From assembly GCA_963677165.2 (NCBI GenBank), contig CAXXSX010000002.1, forward strand, positions 558,001-622,000: a stretch of 64,000 nucleotides of DNA, read 5' to 3'. The position numbers and the translations under genes were made by a program. This DNA comes from JAFGXT01 sp963677165. GTDB taxonomy: Bacteria; Verrucomicrobiota; Lentisphaeria; Victivallales; SZUA-371. The notes below the pieces were generated by a model. That model had not been told where the DNA came from, did not search any database, and was given only the letters and a program-made list of their open reading frames with translations. Shown here one piece after another: positions 27,194 to 35,646 of the stretch (position 1 is the first letter of the stretch; the number at the start of each line of letters is the position of its first letter).

Positions 27194-27721
27194 ATGAGCC
27201 AGAATAGTCCGTCTGAAGAAATATTTGAAATTGTTGATGAAAACAACATTGTCATTGGTACGGCCACAAGGTCTGAATGCCACGGCAACCCTAAACTGAT
27301 CCATCGGACCAGTCATGTAGTGGTATTTCATTCAGACGGACGGCTATTGCTCCAGAAGCGTTCTGCAGATAAAGATATCCAACCCGGTAAGTGGGATACG
27401 GCCGTTGGCGGTCACCTTGATTGCGGAGAAAATTTCATTGATGCAGCCAGGCGTGAAATGTCCGAAGAGCTGGGAGTTCCGGTTGATGATTTATTTTTAG
27501 ATTATCTTTTCGACTCAAAGATCCGTAATGAAATCGAGTCGGAAAATACACGCGTATTTTCAACAACTTTCAATGGTCCATTCAAATTCTGCCGTAAAGA
27601 AATTGATGAAGTAAAATTCTGGACCAAAGAAGAGCTTTTAACCCCGGCAAACCGCAGTAATTTTACCCCGAACCTGATAATTGAACTGGACCGATTATTT
27701 GAGATGGGCTTGATTTCATAA
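27194..27721 (+). CDS. Nudix hydrolase, IPP-isomerase-like subgroup
   Basis: A 175-residue Nudix protein. The Nudix box GHLDCGENFIDAARREMSEE-LGV (about residues 75-97) is complete, including the catalytic REMSEE. The N-terminal part (FEIVDENNIVIGTATRSECHG, then LIHRTSHVVVFHSDGRLLLQKRS) has the pattern of the subgroup that includes isopentenyl-diphosphate isomerase-like and YfcD-type proteins. It probably hydrolyses a nucleoside or isoprenoid diphosphate. The substrate cannot be assigned. It sits 6 bp after clpC and 2 bp before the OppC-like gene, so the three are co-transcribed, with no obvious functional link. Confidence 0.88.
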   Translation: MSQNSPSEEIFEIVDENNIVIGTATRSECHGNPKLIHRTSHVVVFHSDGRLLLQKRSADKDIQPGKWDTAVGGHLDCGENFIDAARREMSEELGVPVDDLFLDYLFDSKIRNEIESENTRVFSTTFNGPFKFCRKEIDEVKFWTKEELLTPANRSNFTPNLIIELDRLFEMGLIS

Positions 27722-27723
27722 AT

Positions 27724-28920
27724 ATGGGCAACGAAACAAACAAAGAAAACACAGAATATTCTCCCGGGAAAGCCGCCTGGCAACGGTTTCACCGTGACCC
27801 TCTGGCCATTACCGGACTCATCGGAGTAATTCTAATGATGGGTATTGCCCTTGCCGCCCCACTGTTGGCAAATTCACGCCCGTTACTGTTTATTGATGAC
27901 CATGGAACCAGCTTTCCTTTTCTACGTTACTTTTTTGCTCCTGATTCCAGTGAAACTCTTATTGAGTGCATCTTTAACTATTTCCTGATATACATTCCAG
28001 TATTCATTTTCAGCCTGATATGCTTTAAGCGACAGAAAAAATTACGGTATTGTCTACTGGTCATTTTCGCTGTAATCTGGTTAATTCCTTTTATACTCGT
28101 AAAACCGCGGATGGACCGGACCGACTGGCGAAAGATTGCCGCCGAAAGCAAATCAGACACTGTAGTGGTTTTCGCCCCAATAAAATATGGTCCTTATGAA
28201 CAGATCGACGCCCCATATAAAAAAAGCACAATGACCCATCTGCTTGGAACTGATCAGATTGGCCGCGACATTCTGTCACGCATGATTCATGGAGCCAGAG
28301 TATCTCTGGCAGTGGGGTTCCTGGCTACCGGCATATCATTAATTATCGGTATTATCATGGGAATGTTATGTGGTTTCCACGGTGGAAAATTTGACCTTGT
28401 CGTCATGAGACTGGTTGAAATTGTGATCTGCTTTCCAACCTTTCTGTTGCTTTTGATATTAATGTCAATGTTTATGGATACGAATTTCAAGCAGTCAATC
28501 CTGATTGTTATCGGTGTAATCGGACTGACCGGATGGACCGGACTCACCCGGCTGGTCAGGGGAGAAACGCTGAAAGTCCGCAGCCTTCCCTATGTTCAAA
28601 GCTGCATAACTCTTGGAGTCCCGACCTGGCGCATCCTGCTGTTTCACGTACTTCCGAATATCACAGGTCCGATTCTGGTGTCATTCTCATTCGGTATTGC
28701 CGGAGCCATTTCCGCCGAAAGTGGACTAAGTTTTCTCGGATTCGGCGTAAAGCCTCCAACCGCGAGCTGGGGTGAACTATTGCGCCAAGCGTTCAACAAT
28801 CCATTTGAATACTGGCATTTGACACTCTGGCCGGGGCTGGCATTATTTATCAGCCTTTGCGCCTTCAACTTCACAGGTGAAGGCTTGCGTAAAATTTTCG
28901 ACCCAAAATCAAAATCCTGA
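27724..28920 (+). CDS. OppC/DppC-like ABC transporter permease
   Basis: A 398-residue inner-membrane permease of the peptide/nickel (Opp/Dpp) import class. The C-terminal 230 residues are typical: LLGTDQIGRDILSRMIHGAR, then five helices with the EAA-loop segment (QSCITLGVPTWRILLFHVLPN) and the final SFLGFGVKPPTASWGELL. The region between helix 1 and the LGTD motif is much longer than usual, with about 150 residues that include one or two extra hydrophobic segments (LIYIPVFIFSLICF, YCLLVIFAVIWLIPFIL). The matching OppB-like gene in this window is 12 kb away. No binding protein or ATPase gene is adjacent. Role: uptake of oligopeptides or oligosaccharides (inference). Confidence 0.87.
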   Translation: MGNETNKENTEYSPGKAAWQRFHRDPLAITGLIGVILMMGIALAAPLLANSRPLLFIDDHGTSFPFLRYFFAPDSSETLIECIFNYFLIYIPVFIFSLICFKRQKKLRYCLLVIFAVIWLIPFILVKPRMDRTDWRKIAAESKSDTVVVFAPIKYGPYEQIDAPYKKSTMTHLLGTDQIGRDILSRMIHGARVSLAVGFLATGISLIIGIIMGMLCGFHGGKFDLVVMRLVEIVICFPTFLLLLILMSMFMDTNFKQSILIVIGVIGLTGWTGLTRLVRGETLKVRSLPYVQSCITLGVPTWRILLFHVLPNITGPILVSFSFGIAGAISAESGLSFLGFGVKPPTASWGELLRQAFNNPFEYWHLTLWPGLALFISLCAFNFTGEGLRKIFDPKSKS

Positions 28921-28933
28921 TTTATATTTATCT

Positions 28934-29776
28934 CTAACGCTTGAACGGTTGGTTTTGACGGCGATATTCCGTTGGAGATTGTCCGATTAATTTATGGAAT
29001 TTTCGCGAAAAATATAGCGGATCATCAAAATTAAGCTTCTCGGCAATTGTGTTAATGGGATCAATGGTTTCTACCAGCAGCCGACAGGCTTCACGCATCA
29101 CTAAATCCGCCTGATATTGTCCCGGCGCGCCTCCAATATACTTACGCCAGTAGCGCCGGAATGTTGCCGGTGATATCCCATAACTTTCCGCCAGTTCGTC
29201 ATAATCAATGTATTCAGTGAATCGACGCTGTATCTGAGCACCCGCATCACGAATAAACCGCTCATTTACTCCTTCGGAAGGATTATCCACAGCAATCAGA
29301 CTCTCCATTACCAAGCGTTCCGCTATCCTGTCGATACGATCCGGGTTCAAACTCTCTTTATTCAACTCCGCATACAGACCGTTGAGCTGGCGGCTGACAG
29401 CATCAGCCATAGTGAAATTCCAGATCGGTCGTTCAATATCAAACAGTTTTTTTGACTGTAATTCATCACCCGCTTCATATGGAAAAATAAGATAAGTTTC
29501 ATCCCAGAAAATATCCGGACCGTAATCCATCGGCTCATCGGGCCACTGAGTAATCACGCATGGAGCCTCAACCCGGTATTTTATATCACGTATCACATAA
29601 TGCCCCGTTCCTTTTAAAATGAAAGAAAAATTCCAGGAACTGAATTTAAAATCAACCTTGTGATCTTTATCCTTATAAATCCCAATGGTATTCAGAGGAA
29701 GCCCGCCAGGGAATGCCCGCGGCAAGTATTTCAGATGAGTGACAAAAGATTCCATATCAATAAAAATATTGTCCAT
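28934..29776 (-). CDS. AraC-family transcriptional regulator
   Basis: A 280-residue regulator with an N-terminal cupin-like sensing domain (FSFILKGTGHYVIRDIKYRV near residue 48) and a C-terminal double helix-turn-helix (YDELAESYGISPATFRRYWR, then INTIAEKLNFDDPLYFSRKF, about 190-275). The ATG at 29776 is used; a TTG at 29788 would be leaderless given the promoter described next, and another ATG exists at 29755. There is no good ribosome-binding site for any of them. It diverges from the Gfo/Idh-thuA operon, which it very probably controls in response to a sugar. The 3' end lies 13 bp from the end of the oppC-like gene. Confidence 0.88.
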   Translation of the reverse strand: MDNIFIDMESFVTHLKYLPRAFPGGLPLNTIGIYKDKDHKVDFKFSSWNFSFILKGTGHYVIRDIKYRVEAPCVITQWPDEPMDYGPDIFWDETYLIFPYEAGDELQSKKLFDIERPIWNFTMADAVSRQLNGLYAELNKESLNPDRIDRIAERLVMESLIAVDNPSEGVNERFIRDAGAQIQRRFTEYIDYDELAESYGISPATFRRYWRKYIGGAPGQYQADLVMREACRLLVETIDPINTIAEKLNFDDPLYFSRKFHKLIGQSPTEYRRQNQPFKR

Positions 29777-29830
29777 TGTTAAGTTCAATAACTAAAGTTA
29801 TAATTGATAAAATAAGCAATGTCAATGACA
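29776..29830. promoter_or_regulatory. overlapping divergent promoters between araC and the Gfo/Idh operon
   Basis: On the plus strand TTGTTA (29776-29781), 17 bp, TATAAT (29799-29804) reads toward the oxidoreductase. On the minus strand TTGACA (29825-29820), 17 bp, TATAAC (29802-29797) reads toward araC. The two -10 boxes share four bases, so polymerases would exclude each other. The palindrome TGTCAATGACA (29820-29830) covers the minus -35 box and is a candidate operator. Confidence 0.55.
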
Positions 29831-29879
29831 TTATCCTTTTTTTGTCTAAGAGAGAAGAGAAAACACGGAGAAGAAAACA

Positions 29880-30974
29880 ATGGAAAAAATGAAAGTCGGG
29901 GTAATCGGCTGCGGCAACATCAGCCGAGCTTATTTCAATGCCGGGAAAAATTTTAAATTTATGGAATACGCCTGTTGTGCCGACCTGAATATGGAAGCGG
30001 CAAAAACGCTGGCGGAAGAGTATGACAGCAAAGCTGTAACGGTTGATGAACTGTTGTCCGATAAAAGCATTGACGCTGTATTGAATCTGACCAATCCACA
30101 AGCTCACGTTGAGGTAAACCTGGCCGCCCTCAACGCCGGAAAACATGTTTACTGTGAAAAACCGTTCGGACTGTCCATGGAATCAGCTCGTCCAGTGATC
30201 GAACTGGCAAAACAGCGGGGACTACGCGTTGGTTGCGCGCCGGATACATTCCTTGGAGGCTCTCATCAAACTTGCCGCAAATTGATTGACGACGGCTGGA
30301 TCGGTAAACCGCTGTCCGGCGTGGCATTCATGGTGTGCCCCGGACATGAATCATGGCATCCGAACCCCGGCTTCTATTATCTGAATGGCGGCGGCCCGCT
30401 CTTTGACATGGGCCCTTACTACATTACCGCCCTGATCAATATGCTCGGACCGGTAAAAAAGGTCGCGGCAATGGGCATGAAGGGATTTGATAAGCGCGTA
30501 TGTACCAGTGAAGCCAGATTCGGAGATATTCTTCCCATTGAAGTAAATACCCATATTGCCGGAACACTTGAGTTCCACTGCGGCGCGATAATTACTATGA
30601 TTATGAGTTTCGATGTCGCGAAGAGTACCCTGCCATGGATTGAACTGCACGGTACTGCAGGTAGTTTATTTGTTCCGGACCCGAATGGTTTTGGCAGTGA
30701 AGTTAAATTTGCCCGCGCCAGAGAAGACTTTCAGACAATCGCCGTACCATACGGTTATACCGACAACATGCGAAGCATCGGGCTGGCTGATATGCTTGAC
30801 GGCATCATGAACAGTCGTGACCATCGCGCTTCCGGAGAACGCGCATTCCATGCCCTGGAAGTCATGTGCGCATTGGAACAATCTGCTACGGAAGAACAGT
30901 TCGTTACGTTGGAAACCAGTTGCGAACGTCCGGCTGCACTGCCGCTTGGCCTGCTGCATGGCTCACTGGCTTAA
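29880..30974 (+). CDS. Gfo/Idh/MocA-family NAD(P)-dependent oxidoreductase
   Basis: A 364-residue sugar dehydrogenase-like protein. The N-terminal Rossmann fold has VGVIGCGNISRAYF (residues 5-18). The strand-helix region contains the family Glu-Lys-Pro motif YCEKPFG (about 94-100), and the C-terminal alpha/beta domain carries the likely active-site GGGPLFDMGPYYI (about 170-182, Asp and downstream Tyr in place of the usual D-x-G-x-H). Members oxidise sugars, inositols or sugar derivatives. It is co-transcribed with a ThuA-domain gene and regulated by the divergent AraC protein, the usual setting for catabolism of plant or mucin sugars. The exact substrate is open. Confidence 0.9.
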   Translation: MEKMKVGVIGCGNISRAYFNAGKNFKFMEYACCADLNMEAAKTLAEEYDSKAVTVDELLSDKSIDAVLNLTNPQAHVEVNLAALNAGKHVYCEKPFGLSMESARPVIELAKQRGLRVGCAPDTFLGGSHQTCRKLIDDGWIGKPLSGVAFMVCPGHESWHPNPGFYYLNGGGPLFDMGPYYITALINMLGPVKKVAAMGMKGFDKRVCTSEARFGDILPIEVNTHIAGTLEFHCGAIITMIMSFDVAKSTLPWIELHGTAGSLFVPDPNGFGSEVKFARAREDFQTIAVPYGYTDNMRSIGLADMLDGIMNSRDHRASGERAFHALEVMCALEQSATEEQFVTLETSCERPAALPLGLLHGSLA

Positions 30975-31000
30975 AACACTAATTTAAAGGAAATTATATT

Positions 31001-31648
31001 ATGAGCAAGAAAGTATTTATCACCTGGGGCGGATGGGATGGTCACGAGCCCGAACAAACTTCAATGATCATGGCAGAAACTCTTCGTACCGATGGTCTGG
31101 AAGTCAAAGTTACAGACAAAATTGAACCGCTGGCGGATACTGAATTTTTAAAGCAATTCGATCTAATCGTACCAGTCTGGACCATGAGTGAAATCACGAA
31201 AGAACAGTCAGAAGGACTGCGCAACGCCATTCTGTCCGGCAGTGGACTTGCCGGATGGCATGGAGGTATGTGCGACGCATTCCGCCAGGACACTGAATAT
31301 CAGTTTATGACCGGCGGACAATGGGTCGTTCATCCCGGCGGCATCATCGACTATACGGTAAACATTATTGACCACGACGATCCGATAACTGCCGGGCTGC
31401 CAGATTTCAAAATGCACTCGGAACAATACTATATGCACACCGATCCCGGCAATAAAGTTTTGGCGACCACTACGTTTAACGGCAAACATAACGCCTGGAT
31501 CAACAGAACCGTTATGCCGGTAGCCTGGAAACGCATGTACGGAAATGGACGGGTATTTTACAGTTCCCTTGGGCACGTAGCAGCCGACTTCGAAGTCCCT
31601 GAAGTCAAAGAGATTATGCGTCGCGGCATGCACTGGGCCATACGATAG
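31001..31648 (+). CDS. ThuA-like domain protein
   Basis: A 215-residue protein of the ThuA (trehalose-utilisation) family, a class I glutamine-amidotransferase-like fold. Diagnostic parts are ITWGGWDGHEP at the start, GLAGWHGGMCDAFR (about 84-97), FMTGGQWVVHPGG and a final GRVFYSSLGHV. It follows the Gfo/Idh gene by 26 bp with AAGGAAA before the ATG, and a strong terminator closes the operon. ThuA and Gfo/Idh proteins often act together in 3-keto-sugar pathways; that is the best guess here, not shown. Confidence 0.88.
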   Translation: MSKKVFITWGGWDGHEPEQTSMIMAETLRTDGLEVKVTDKIEPLADTEFLKQFDLIVPVWTMSEITKEQSEGLRNAILSGSGLAGWHGGMCDAFRQDTEYQFMTGGQWVVHPGGIIDYTVNIIDHDDPITAGLPDFKMHSEQYYMHTDPGNKVLATTTFNGKHNAWINRTVMPVAWKRMYGNGRVFYSSLGHVAADFEVPEVKEIMRRGMHWAIR

Positions 31649-31656
31649 ACAAAACG

Positions 31657-31698
31657 AACGTCTGCTGATGTCTGCCCATATCAGCGGACGTTTTACTT
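31657..31698 (+). terminator. terminator of the Gfo/Idh-thuA operon
   Basis: AACGTCTGCTGAT (31657-31669) pairs with ATCAGCGGACGTT (31680-31692), 13 bp with one G-U pair and a 10-nt loop, followed by TTTTACTTT-type T-rich sequence. Confidence 0.82.
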
Positions 31699-31721
31699 TA
31701 TAAAAGTTCTATAATCAGGAC

Positions 31722-31749
31722 TTGACAAGCAATGGCGGCACGCTAAATT
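31722..31749 (+). promoter_or_regulatory. promoter of the nqr operon
   Basis: TTGACA (31722-31727), a 16-bp spacer and TAAATT (31744-31749) stand 42 bp before the first nqr start codon and after the previous operon's terminator. The consensus -35 makes this a good sigma-70-type candidate. It also shows that the operon begins with nqrB, with no nqrA upstream. Confidence 0.55.
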
Positions 31750-31791
31750 AAATAATATCTGTTACTGCTTTCGGATTTATTAGGGGAAATT

Positions 31792-32727
31792 GTGGCCGGG
31801 AAAAGTATAATAAAATGGCAAAAGCCGATGACGCGCGTGTTGTATGCGCTAATGCCTGCTGTGCTCGCATCACTTTACTTCTTTGGCTGGCGCAGTCTGA
31901 TTCTTCTTGTTGTGGTTAACTTTGCCGCATTTATCGCTGAATATGCTTTTGCCCGATACTATAAAGATCAAGTAACTTCCGCAGTCTTTGTTTCGGCTAC
32001 TTTATTTACCATGTCACTGCCTCCACATATTCCATACGGTATGGCTGTAGTTGGAATTTTATTCGGTATCATTTTCGGAAAAATGGTCTTTGGAGGATTC
32101 GGCAAGAATGTTTTCAATCCGGCAATTGCAGGACGCGCTTTCATTTACATCAATTTCAGTACGGAAATGACCGGACGCTGGTTCAAACCGTTCCACGGTT
32201 GTTGCGACGGATTTAAATCCTATACGACTGACGCAATTTGCGGGGCAACGCCCATGCAGGTATTCGATCAGGGCGGCAACGTTCCCTACATAAATCTGCT
32301 CCTCGGCAACACCGCCGGATGTCTCGGGGAAACCTGTGCAATACTGCTGATTGTCGGCGGCATCTATCTGTTATTTACGAAAACCGCTAATTTTCGACTG
32401 GTCATATCCTGTATTATCGCAATGGCCGGACTTCAGGCGATACTCCACTATTCCGGCATGGAAGGAGCCATGACTCCAGTTCAGGCGCTGTTTAGCGGCG
32501 GTTTCATGCTGGCGGCATTTTACATGGTCACCGACCCCGTGAGTGCCCCGAAAACCAATCCGGGCAGATGGATTTACGGCGCTTTGATCGGTATTCTGAC
32601 TGTGGTGATAAGAACATTCTCAATCTGGGCCGAAGGCGTGATGTTTGCCATTTTGCTGGGCAATATGTTCGGTCCGTTGATTGATCATTTCGTAAACGAA
32701 TTTAAAAAAAGCAAAAAAACGACATGA
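31792..32727 (+). CDS. nqrB: Na+-translocating NADH:quinone oxidoreductase subunit B, short form
   Basis: A flavin-carrying membrane subunit of the sodium pump. The start is GTG at 31792 with AGGGGAA upstream. The core is NqrB-like: FGGFGKNVFNPAIAGRAFI (about 100-118), the flavin-attachment region DAICGATPMQ (T153 as acceptor), NTAGCLGETCAILLIVGG, and MVTDPVSAPKTNPGRWIYG, which is a hallmark of NqrB. At 311 residues it is about 100 shorter than proteobacterial NqrB, and its N-terminus (MTRVLYALMPAVLASLYFFG) resembles RnfD. In the flavin motif the residue three before the acceptor Thr is Cys rather than the usual Ser or Thr. It overlaps nqrC by 4 bp. Confidence 0.88.
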   Translation: MAGKSIIKWQKPMTRVLYALMPAVLASLYFFGWRSLILLVVVNFAAFIAEYAFARYYKDQVTSAVFVSATLFTMSLPPHIPYGMAVVGILFGIIFGKMVFGGFGKNVFNPAIAGRAFIYINFSTEMTGRWFKPFHGCCDGFKSYTTDAICGATPMQVFDQGGNVPYINLLLGNTAGCLGETCAILLIVGGIYLLFTKTANFRLVISCIIAMAGLQAILHYSGMEGAMTPVQALFSGGFMLAAFYMVTDPVSAPKTNPGRWIYGALIGILTVVIRTFSIWAEGVMFAILLGNMFGPLIDHFVNEFKKSKKTT

Positions 32728-33317
32728 AAAAACGCTCGAAAATGGGAGAATACCTTTACACGGTCATCTTCACGGTGATTATGACCGCGGTATGCATTTT
32801 CATTGTATCGTATGCTTATCAGCGAACCAAAGCCAGGATAAAGCTCAATGAAGAGCTTTTTCTGAAAAAAGCTGTACTCAGTGCGGCCGGCATTGAGGCT
32901 GGCTCAACTCCGGAAGAAACTTCAAAAATTTTTGACAAAAATATTACCGTGATGACTAATGGGAAGACCTGGTATCGAACAAAGTCCGGTAATTTCGTAA
33001 TTCCGGTCACCGGAACCGGACTATGGGGTAAGATCAATGCGGTAATCGGCATTAAACGTGGTTTTAAGGAACTTACCGGCATCAGTTTCACTTCCAATAA
33101 TGAAACGCCGGGACTCGGCGCCAGAATTACCGAAAAATGGTTCTGTGAACAATTTAGAAACAAACGGTTTCCACTCAGTTTTGTTCCCGAAGGCACAAAA
33201 GACAATAAAGAAAACGAATTCGACGCAATTACCGGAGCAACCATTACCACTACCGCTGTAAAAGACATGGTGAATAAAACCGCGAAGGAGGCCCCGACTA
33301 CCGTCTGGGGGAAATAG
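32724..33317 (+). CDS. nqrC: Na+-translocating NADH:quinone oxidoreductase subunit C, short form
   Basis: A 197-residue subunit with one N-terminal transmembrane helix (about 8-30) and a periplasmic FMN-binding domain. The family signature NNETPGLGARITEKWF is near residue 117 and the covalent FMN site ITGATITTTAV near residue 171 (Thr acceptor). It is about 60 residues shorter than proteobacterial NqrC and close to RnfG length. It overlaps nqrB (ATGA) and is followed by nqrD after 3 bp, so the genes are tightly coupled. In the complex it passes electrons between NqrD/E and NqrB. Confidence 0.88.
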   Translation: MKKRSKMGEYLYTVIFTVIMTAVCIFIVSYAYQRTKARIKLNEELFLKKAVLSAAGIEAGSTPEETSKIFDKNITVMTNGKTWYRTKSGNFVIPVTGTGLWGKINAVIGIKRGFKELTGISFTSNNETPGLGARITEKWFCEQFRNKRFPLSFVPEGTKDNKENEFDAITGATITTTAVKDMVNKTAKEAPTTVWGK

Positions 33318-33320
33318 AAT

Positions 33321-33932
33321 ATGGCACAACCGAAAACAAAAGACATTGTACTGGATGGCATTTTCAGGAACAATCCGATCCTGATCCAGGTGCTGGGTAT
33401 CTGTTCGACTTTAGCCGTGACGAATGTCTTAAGGAATACGGTAGTCATGGGCGTGGCACTGATTTTTGTCTGTTCGTTTTCCAACGGACTGGTTTCGCTG
33501 CTGCGCAAACTAATTCCGTCACGCATAAGAATGATGGCAGAAATCCTGATTGCAGCCACCGGAGTGATTCTGGTTGATATCGTGTTAAAAGCCTATTTGC
33601 CGGATGTATCAAAACAACTTGGTCCGTATGTGGGACTAATAATAACTAACTGTATTGTCATGGGTCGCTGCGAGGCATTTGCCCTGAATAATCCGCCAGT
33701 TGCATCAATAATCGACGGAGCCTCCAATGCAGCAGGCTATGCCCTGGTTTTGATCGTGATCGCGTTTATCCGCGAATTACTCGGTTCAGGATCAATCTGG
33801 GGGACAAGGGTTCTGGGCGACTGGTGGACCAATTGGTCAATCATGGTAATGGCTCCGGGTGGATTTTTCGTACTGGCAGTGTTGCTGTGGATCGTTAAAG
33901 GTGTGTTCACCGGAAAGGAGGCTGAAAAATGA
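33321..33932 (+). CDS. nqrD: Na+-translocating NADH:quinone oxidoreductase subunit D
   Basis: A 203-residue membrane subunit with six helices. It reads as NqrD rather than RnfE: RNNPILIQVLGICSTLAVT at the start, then SKQLGPYVGLIITNCIVMGRCEAFA and FIRELLGSGSIWG. The conserved Cys in LGIC and ITNC are the ligands of the Fe centre shared by NqrD and NqrE within the membrane. The C-terminus overlaps nqrE by 4 bp. The length is normal. Confidence 0.93.
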   Translation: MAQPKTKDIVLDGIFRNNPILIQVLGICSTLAVTNVLRNTVVMGVALIFVCSFSNGLVSLLRKLIPSRIRMMAEILIAATGVILVDIVLKAYLPDVSKQLGPYVGLIITNCIVMGRCEAFALNNPPVASIIDGASNAAGYALVLIVIAFIRELLGSGSIWGTRVLGDWWTNWSIMVMAPGGFFVLAVLLWIVKGVFTGKEAEK

Positions 33933-34522
33933 GTCAGGAATTTTTAGGATATTTTGCCATTTTCTTTTCCGCGATCTTTACGCAGAATGTACTGTTGACC
34001 TATTATCTTGGCATGTGTCCGTTTTTGGGAGCTTCACGCGAAATTAAAACAGCTACGGGACTCGGTACGGCAGTGACCCTGGTAATGACCTGCACAACGG
34101 TACTCAACTATCTGGTCTACAAATATCTGCTGGTTCGTTATGATCTAACCTACCTGCGCTTTATTATTTTTATTATCGTAATTGCCGCGTTTGTCCAGAT
34201 TGCTGAAATTATCATTGAACGAATGTCTGAAAAACTCTATAACGCGTTGGGCATTTTCCTGCCGCTGATTACAGTAAATTGCGCCATTCTCGGGGTGAGT
34301 TTATTTATGGTTATTCGTGAATACTCACTGGGCAAAAGCTTTTTCTATGGCCTCGGCAGTGGTCTTGGCTGGATGCTGGCAATTCTCGCAATGGCGGGAA
34401 TCCGGCAGAAAATGAATAATTCAAAAGTTCCCGGTCCTCTGGCAGGTACCGGTATTGCGTTGATCATCGCCGGAATTATGGCAATTGCGTTTATGGGATT
34501 TTCCGGTGTCATAAAAGGATAG
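33929..34522 (+). CDS. nqrE: Na+-translocating NADH:quinone oxidoreductase subunit E
   Basis: A 197-residue membrane subunit, the inverted-topology partner of NqrD. Diagnostic stretches are LGMCPFLGASREI (about 27-39), LYNALGIFLPLITVNCAI (about 104-121), GSGLGWMLAILAMAGIRQKM and the last helix AGIMAIAFMGFSG. Two Cys (LGMC and VNC) supply the other half of the membrane Fe centre. The GWMLAI-AGIRQKM run is the NqrE form; RnfA differs there. It starts in the stop codon of nqrD, and nqrF follows after 7 bp. Confidence 0.93.
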   Translation: MSQEFLGYFAIFFSAIFTQNVLLTYYLGMCPFLGASREIKTATGLGTAVTLVMTCTTVLNYLVYKYLLVRYDLTYLRFIIFIIVIAAFVQIAEIIIERMSEKLYNALGIFLPLITVNCAILGVSLFMVIREYSLGKSFFYGLGSGLGWMLAILAMAGIRQKMNNSKVPGPLAGTGIALIIAGIMAIAFMGFSGVIKG

Positions 34523-34529
34523 AACCGTT

Positions 34530-35633
34530 ATGTACGAAATACTTACAGCCGTTATTGTCTGTTGCGCGATATCCGCGGGACTGGCTATTGCCATCCTGAT
34601 CGTTGACGCGACCATTGGCAGCTACGGCGAATGCGAAATCGACATTAACGATGGTTCTAAAAAACTTTCAGTAGAAGGCGGCCAACCGCTGCTTTCCACT
34701 TTGAAATCCGAAGGCATCTTTATTCCTTCCGCGTGCGGCGGTAAGGGCTCCTGTGGGCTTTGCAAACTGAAAGTGACGGACGGTGGCGGCGAAGTACTGC
34801 CTACTGAGTTGCCCTGGTTATCCGACGAAGAACGTGCCAACGGAATACGCCTAAGCTGTCAGTTGAAAGTTAAAAACAACCTGAAAATACAGATTCCGGA
34901 AGAATGCTTCCTGGTCAAGGAATTCGACACGATAGTCGAGTCGATTGTTGATAAAACGCACGACATCAAAGAAGTTACTTTAAAACTGATCAATCCGCCG
35001 GATGTAGAGTTTCGGGCAGGACAATTCATGCAGATCATGGTCCCGGAATACGAGCTGAGTAAAGAAGAAGTCTATCGGGCCTATTCGATATCTTCGCCGC
35101 CATCGCGCCACGACAAGCTGGAATTCGAAATCCGGCTGGTTCCGAATGGTATCTGCACTACGTATGTTCATAAGTACATGAAAGAAGGCGACAAGTTACG
35201 CGTGAATGGTCCATATGGAGAATTCTATTTACGTGATACCGAACGTGAAATTGTATTTATTGCCGGCGGGTCAGGCATGGCGCCAATCAAGTCCATCTTG
35301 TTTGATATGAAAGAGAAACAGATTAACCGTCGTGCCCGTTATTTCTTTGGCGCAACAACCCCCAAGGATCTTTTCCATGTGGAAACCATGCGGCAGCTTG
35401 AAAAAGATTTGCCAAACTTTAAATTTATTCCTGGATTGTCAAAAGCCACCCCGGAAGATAACTGGGATGGAGAAACCGGACTTATTACTGAAATTCTTGA
35501 CCGGCATCTCGAAAGTGGAGATAATGTAGAAGCGTATCTCTGCGGCAGTCCCGGCATGATCAACGCCTGCGTACAAGTACTTGTAGCCAACGGCGTACCG
35601 GAAGAGCTGATTTATTACGACAAATTCGCGTAG
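34530..35633 (+). CDS. nqrF: Na+-translocating NADH:quinone oxidoreductase subunit F
   Basis: The NADH-oxidising subunit. Its 367 residues comprise an N-terminal membrane helix (4-26), a [2Fe-2S] ferredoxin domain with C69, C75, C78 and C110 (ACGGKGSCGLC, then LSCQ), an FAD domain with RAYSIS (183-188) and PNGICTTYVH, and an NADH-binding domain with IAGGSGMAPIKSI (244-256) and YLCGSPGM. All cofactor sites are complete. It is about 40 residues shorter than Vibrio NqrF. It follows nqrE by 7 bp and is followed after 13 bp by an unknown gene with a strong AGGAGG site. NqrF distinguishes this complex from Rnf, which uses RnfB and RnfC. Confidence 0.94.
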   Translation: MYEILTAVIVCCAISAGLAIAILIVDATIGSYGECEIDINDGSKKLSVEGGQPLLSTLKSEGIFIPSACGGKGSCGLCKLKVTDGGGEVLPTELPWLSDEERANGIRLSCQLKVKNNLKIQIPEECFLVKEFDTIVESIVDKTHDIKEVTLKLINPPDVEFRAGQFMQIMVPEYELSKEEVYRAYSISSPPSRHDKLEFEIRLVPNGICTTYVHKYMKEGDKLRVNGPYGEFYLRDTEREIVFIAGGSGMAPIKSILFDMKEKQINRRARYFFGATTPKDLFHVETMRQLEKDLPNFKFIPGLSKATPEDNWDGETGLITEILDRHLESGDNVEAYLCGSPGMINACVQVLVANGVPEELIYYDKFA

Positions 35634-35646
35634 GAGGCGTTACACA

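Noticed and set aside
31792..34522. Annotation of the pump genes as Rnf (rnfD, rnfG, rnfE, rnfA)
   Set aside because: Lengths of the first two fit Rnf, but the TDPVSAPKTN motif, the NqrD/NqrE-specific stretches and the following nqrF are Nqr-type; no rnfB or rnfC is present.
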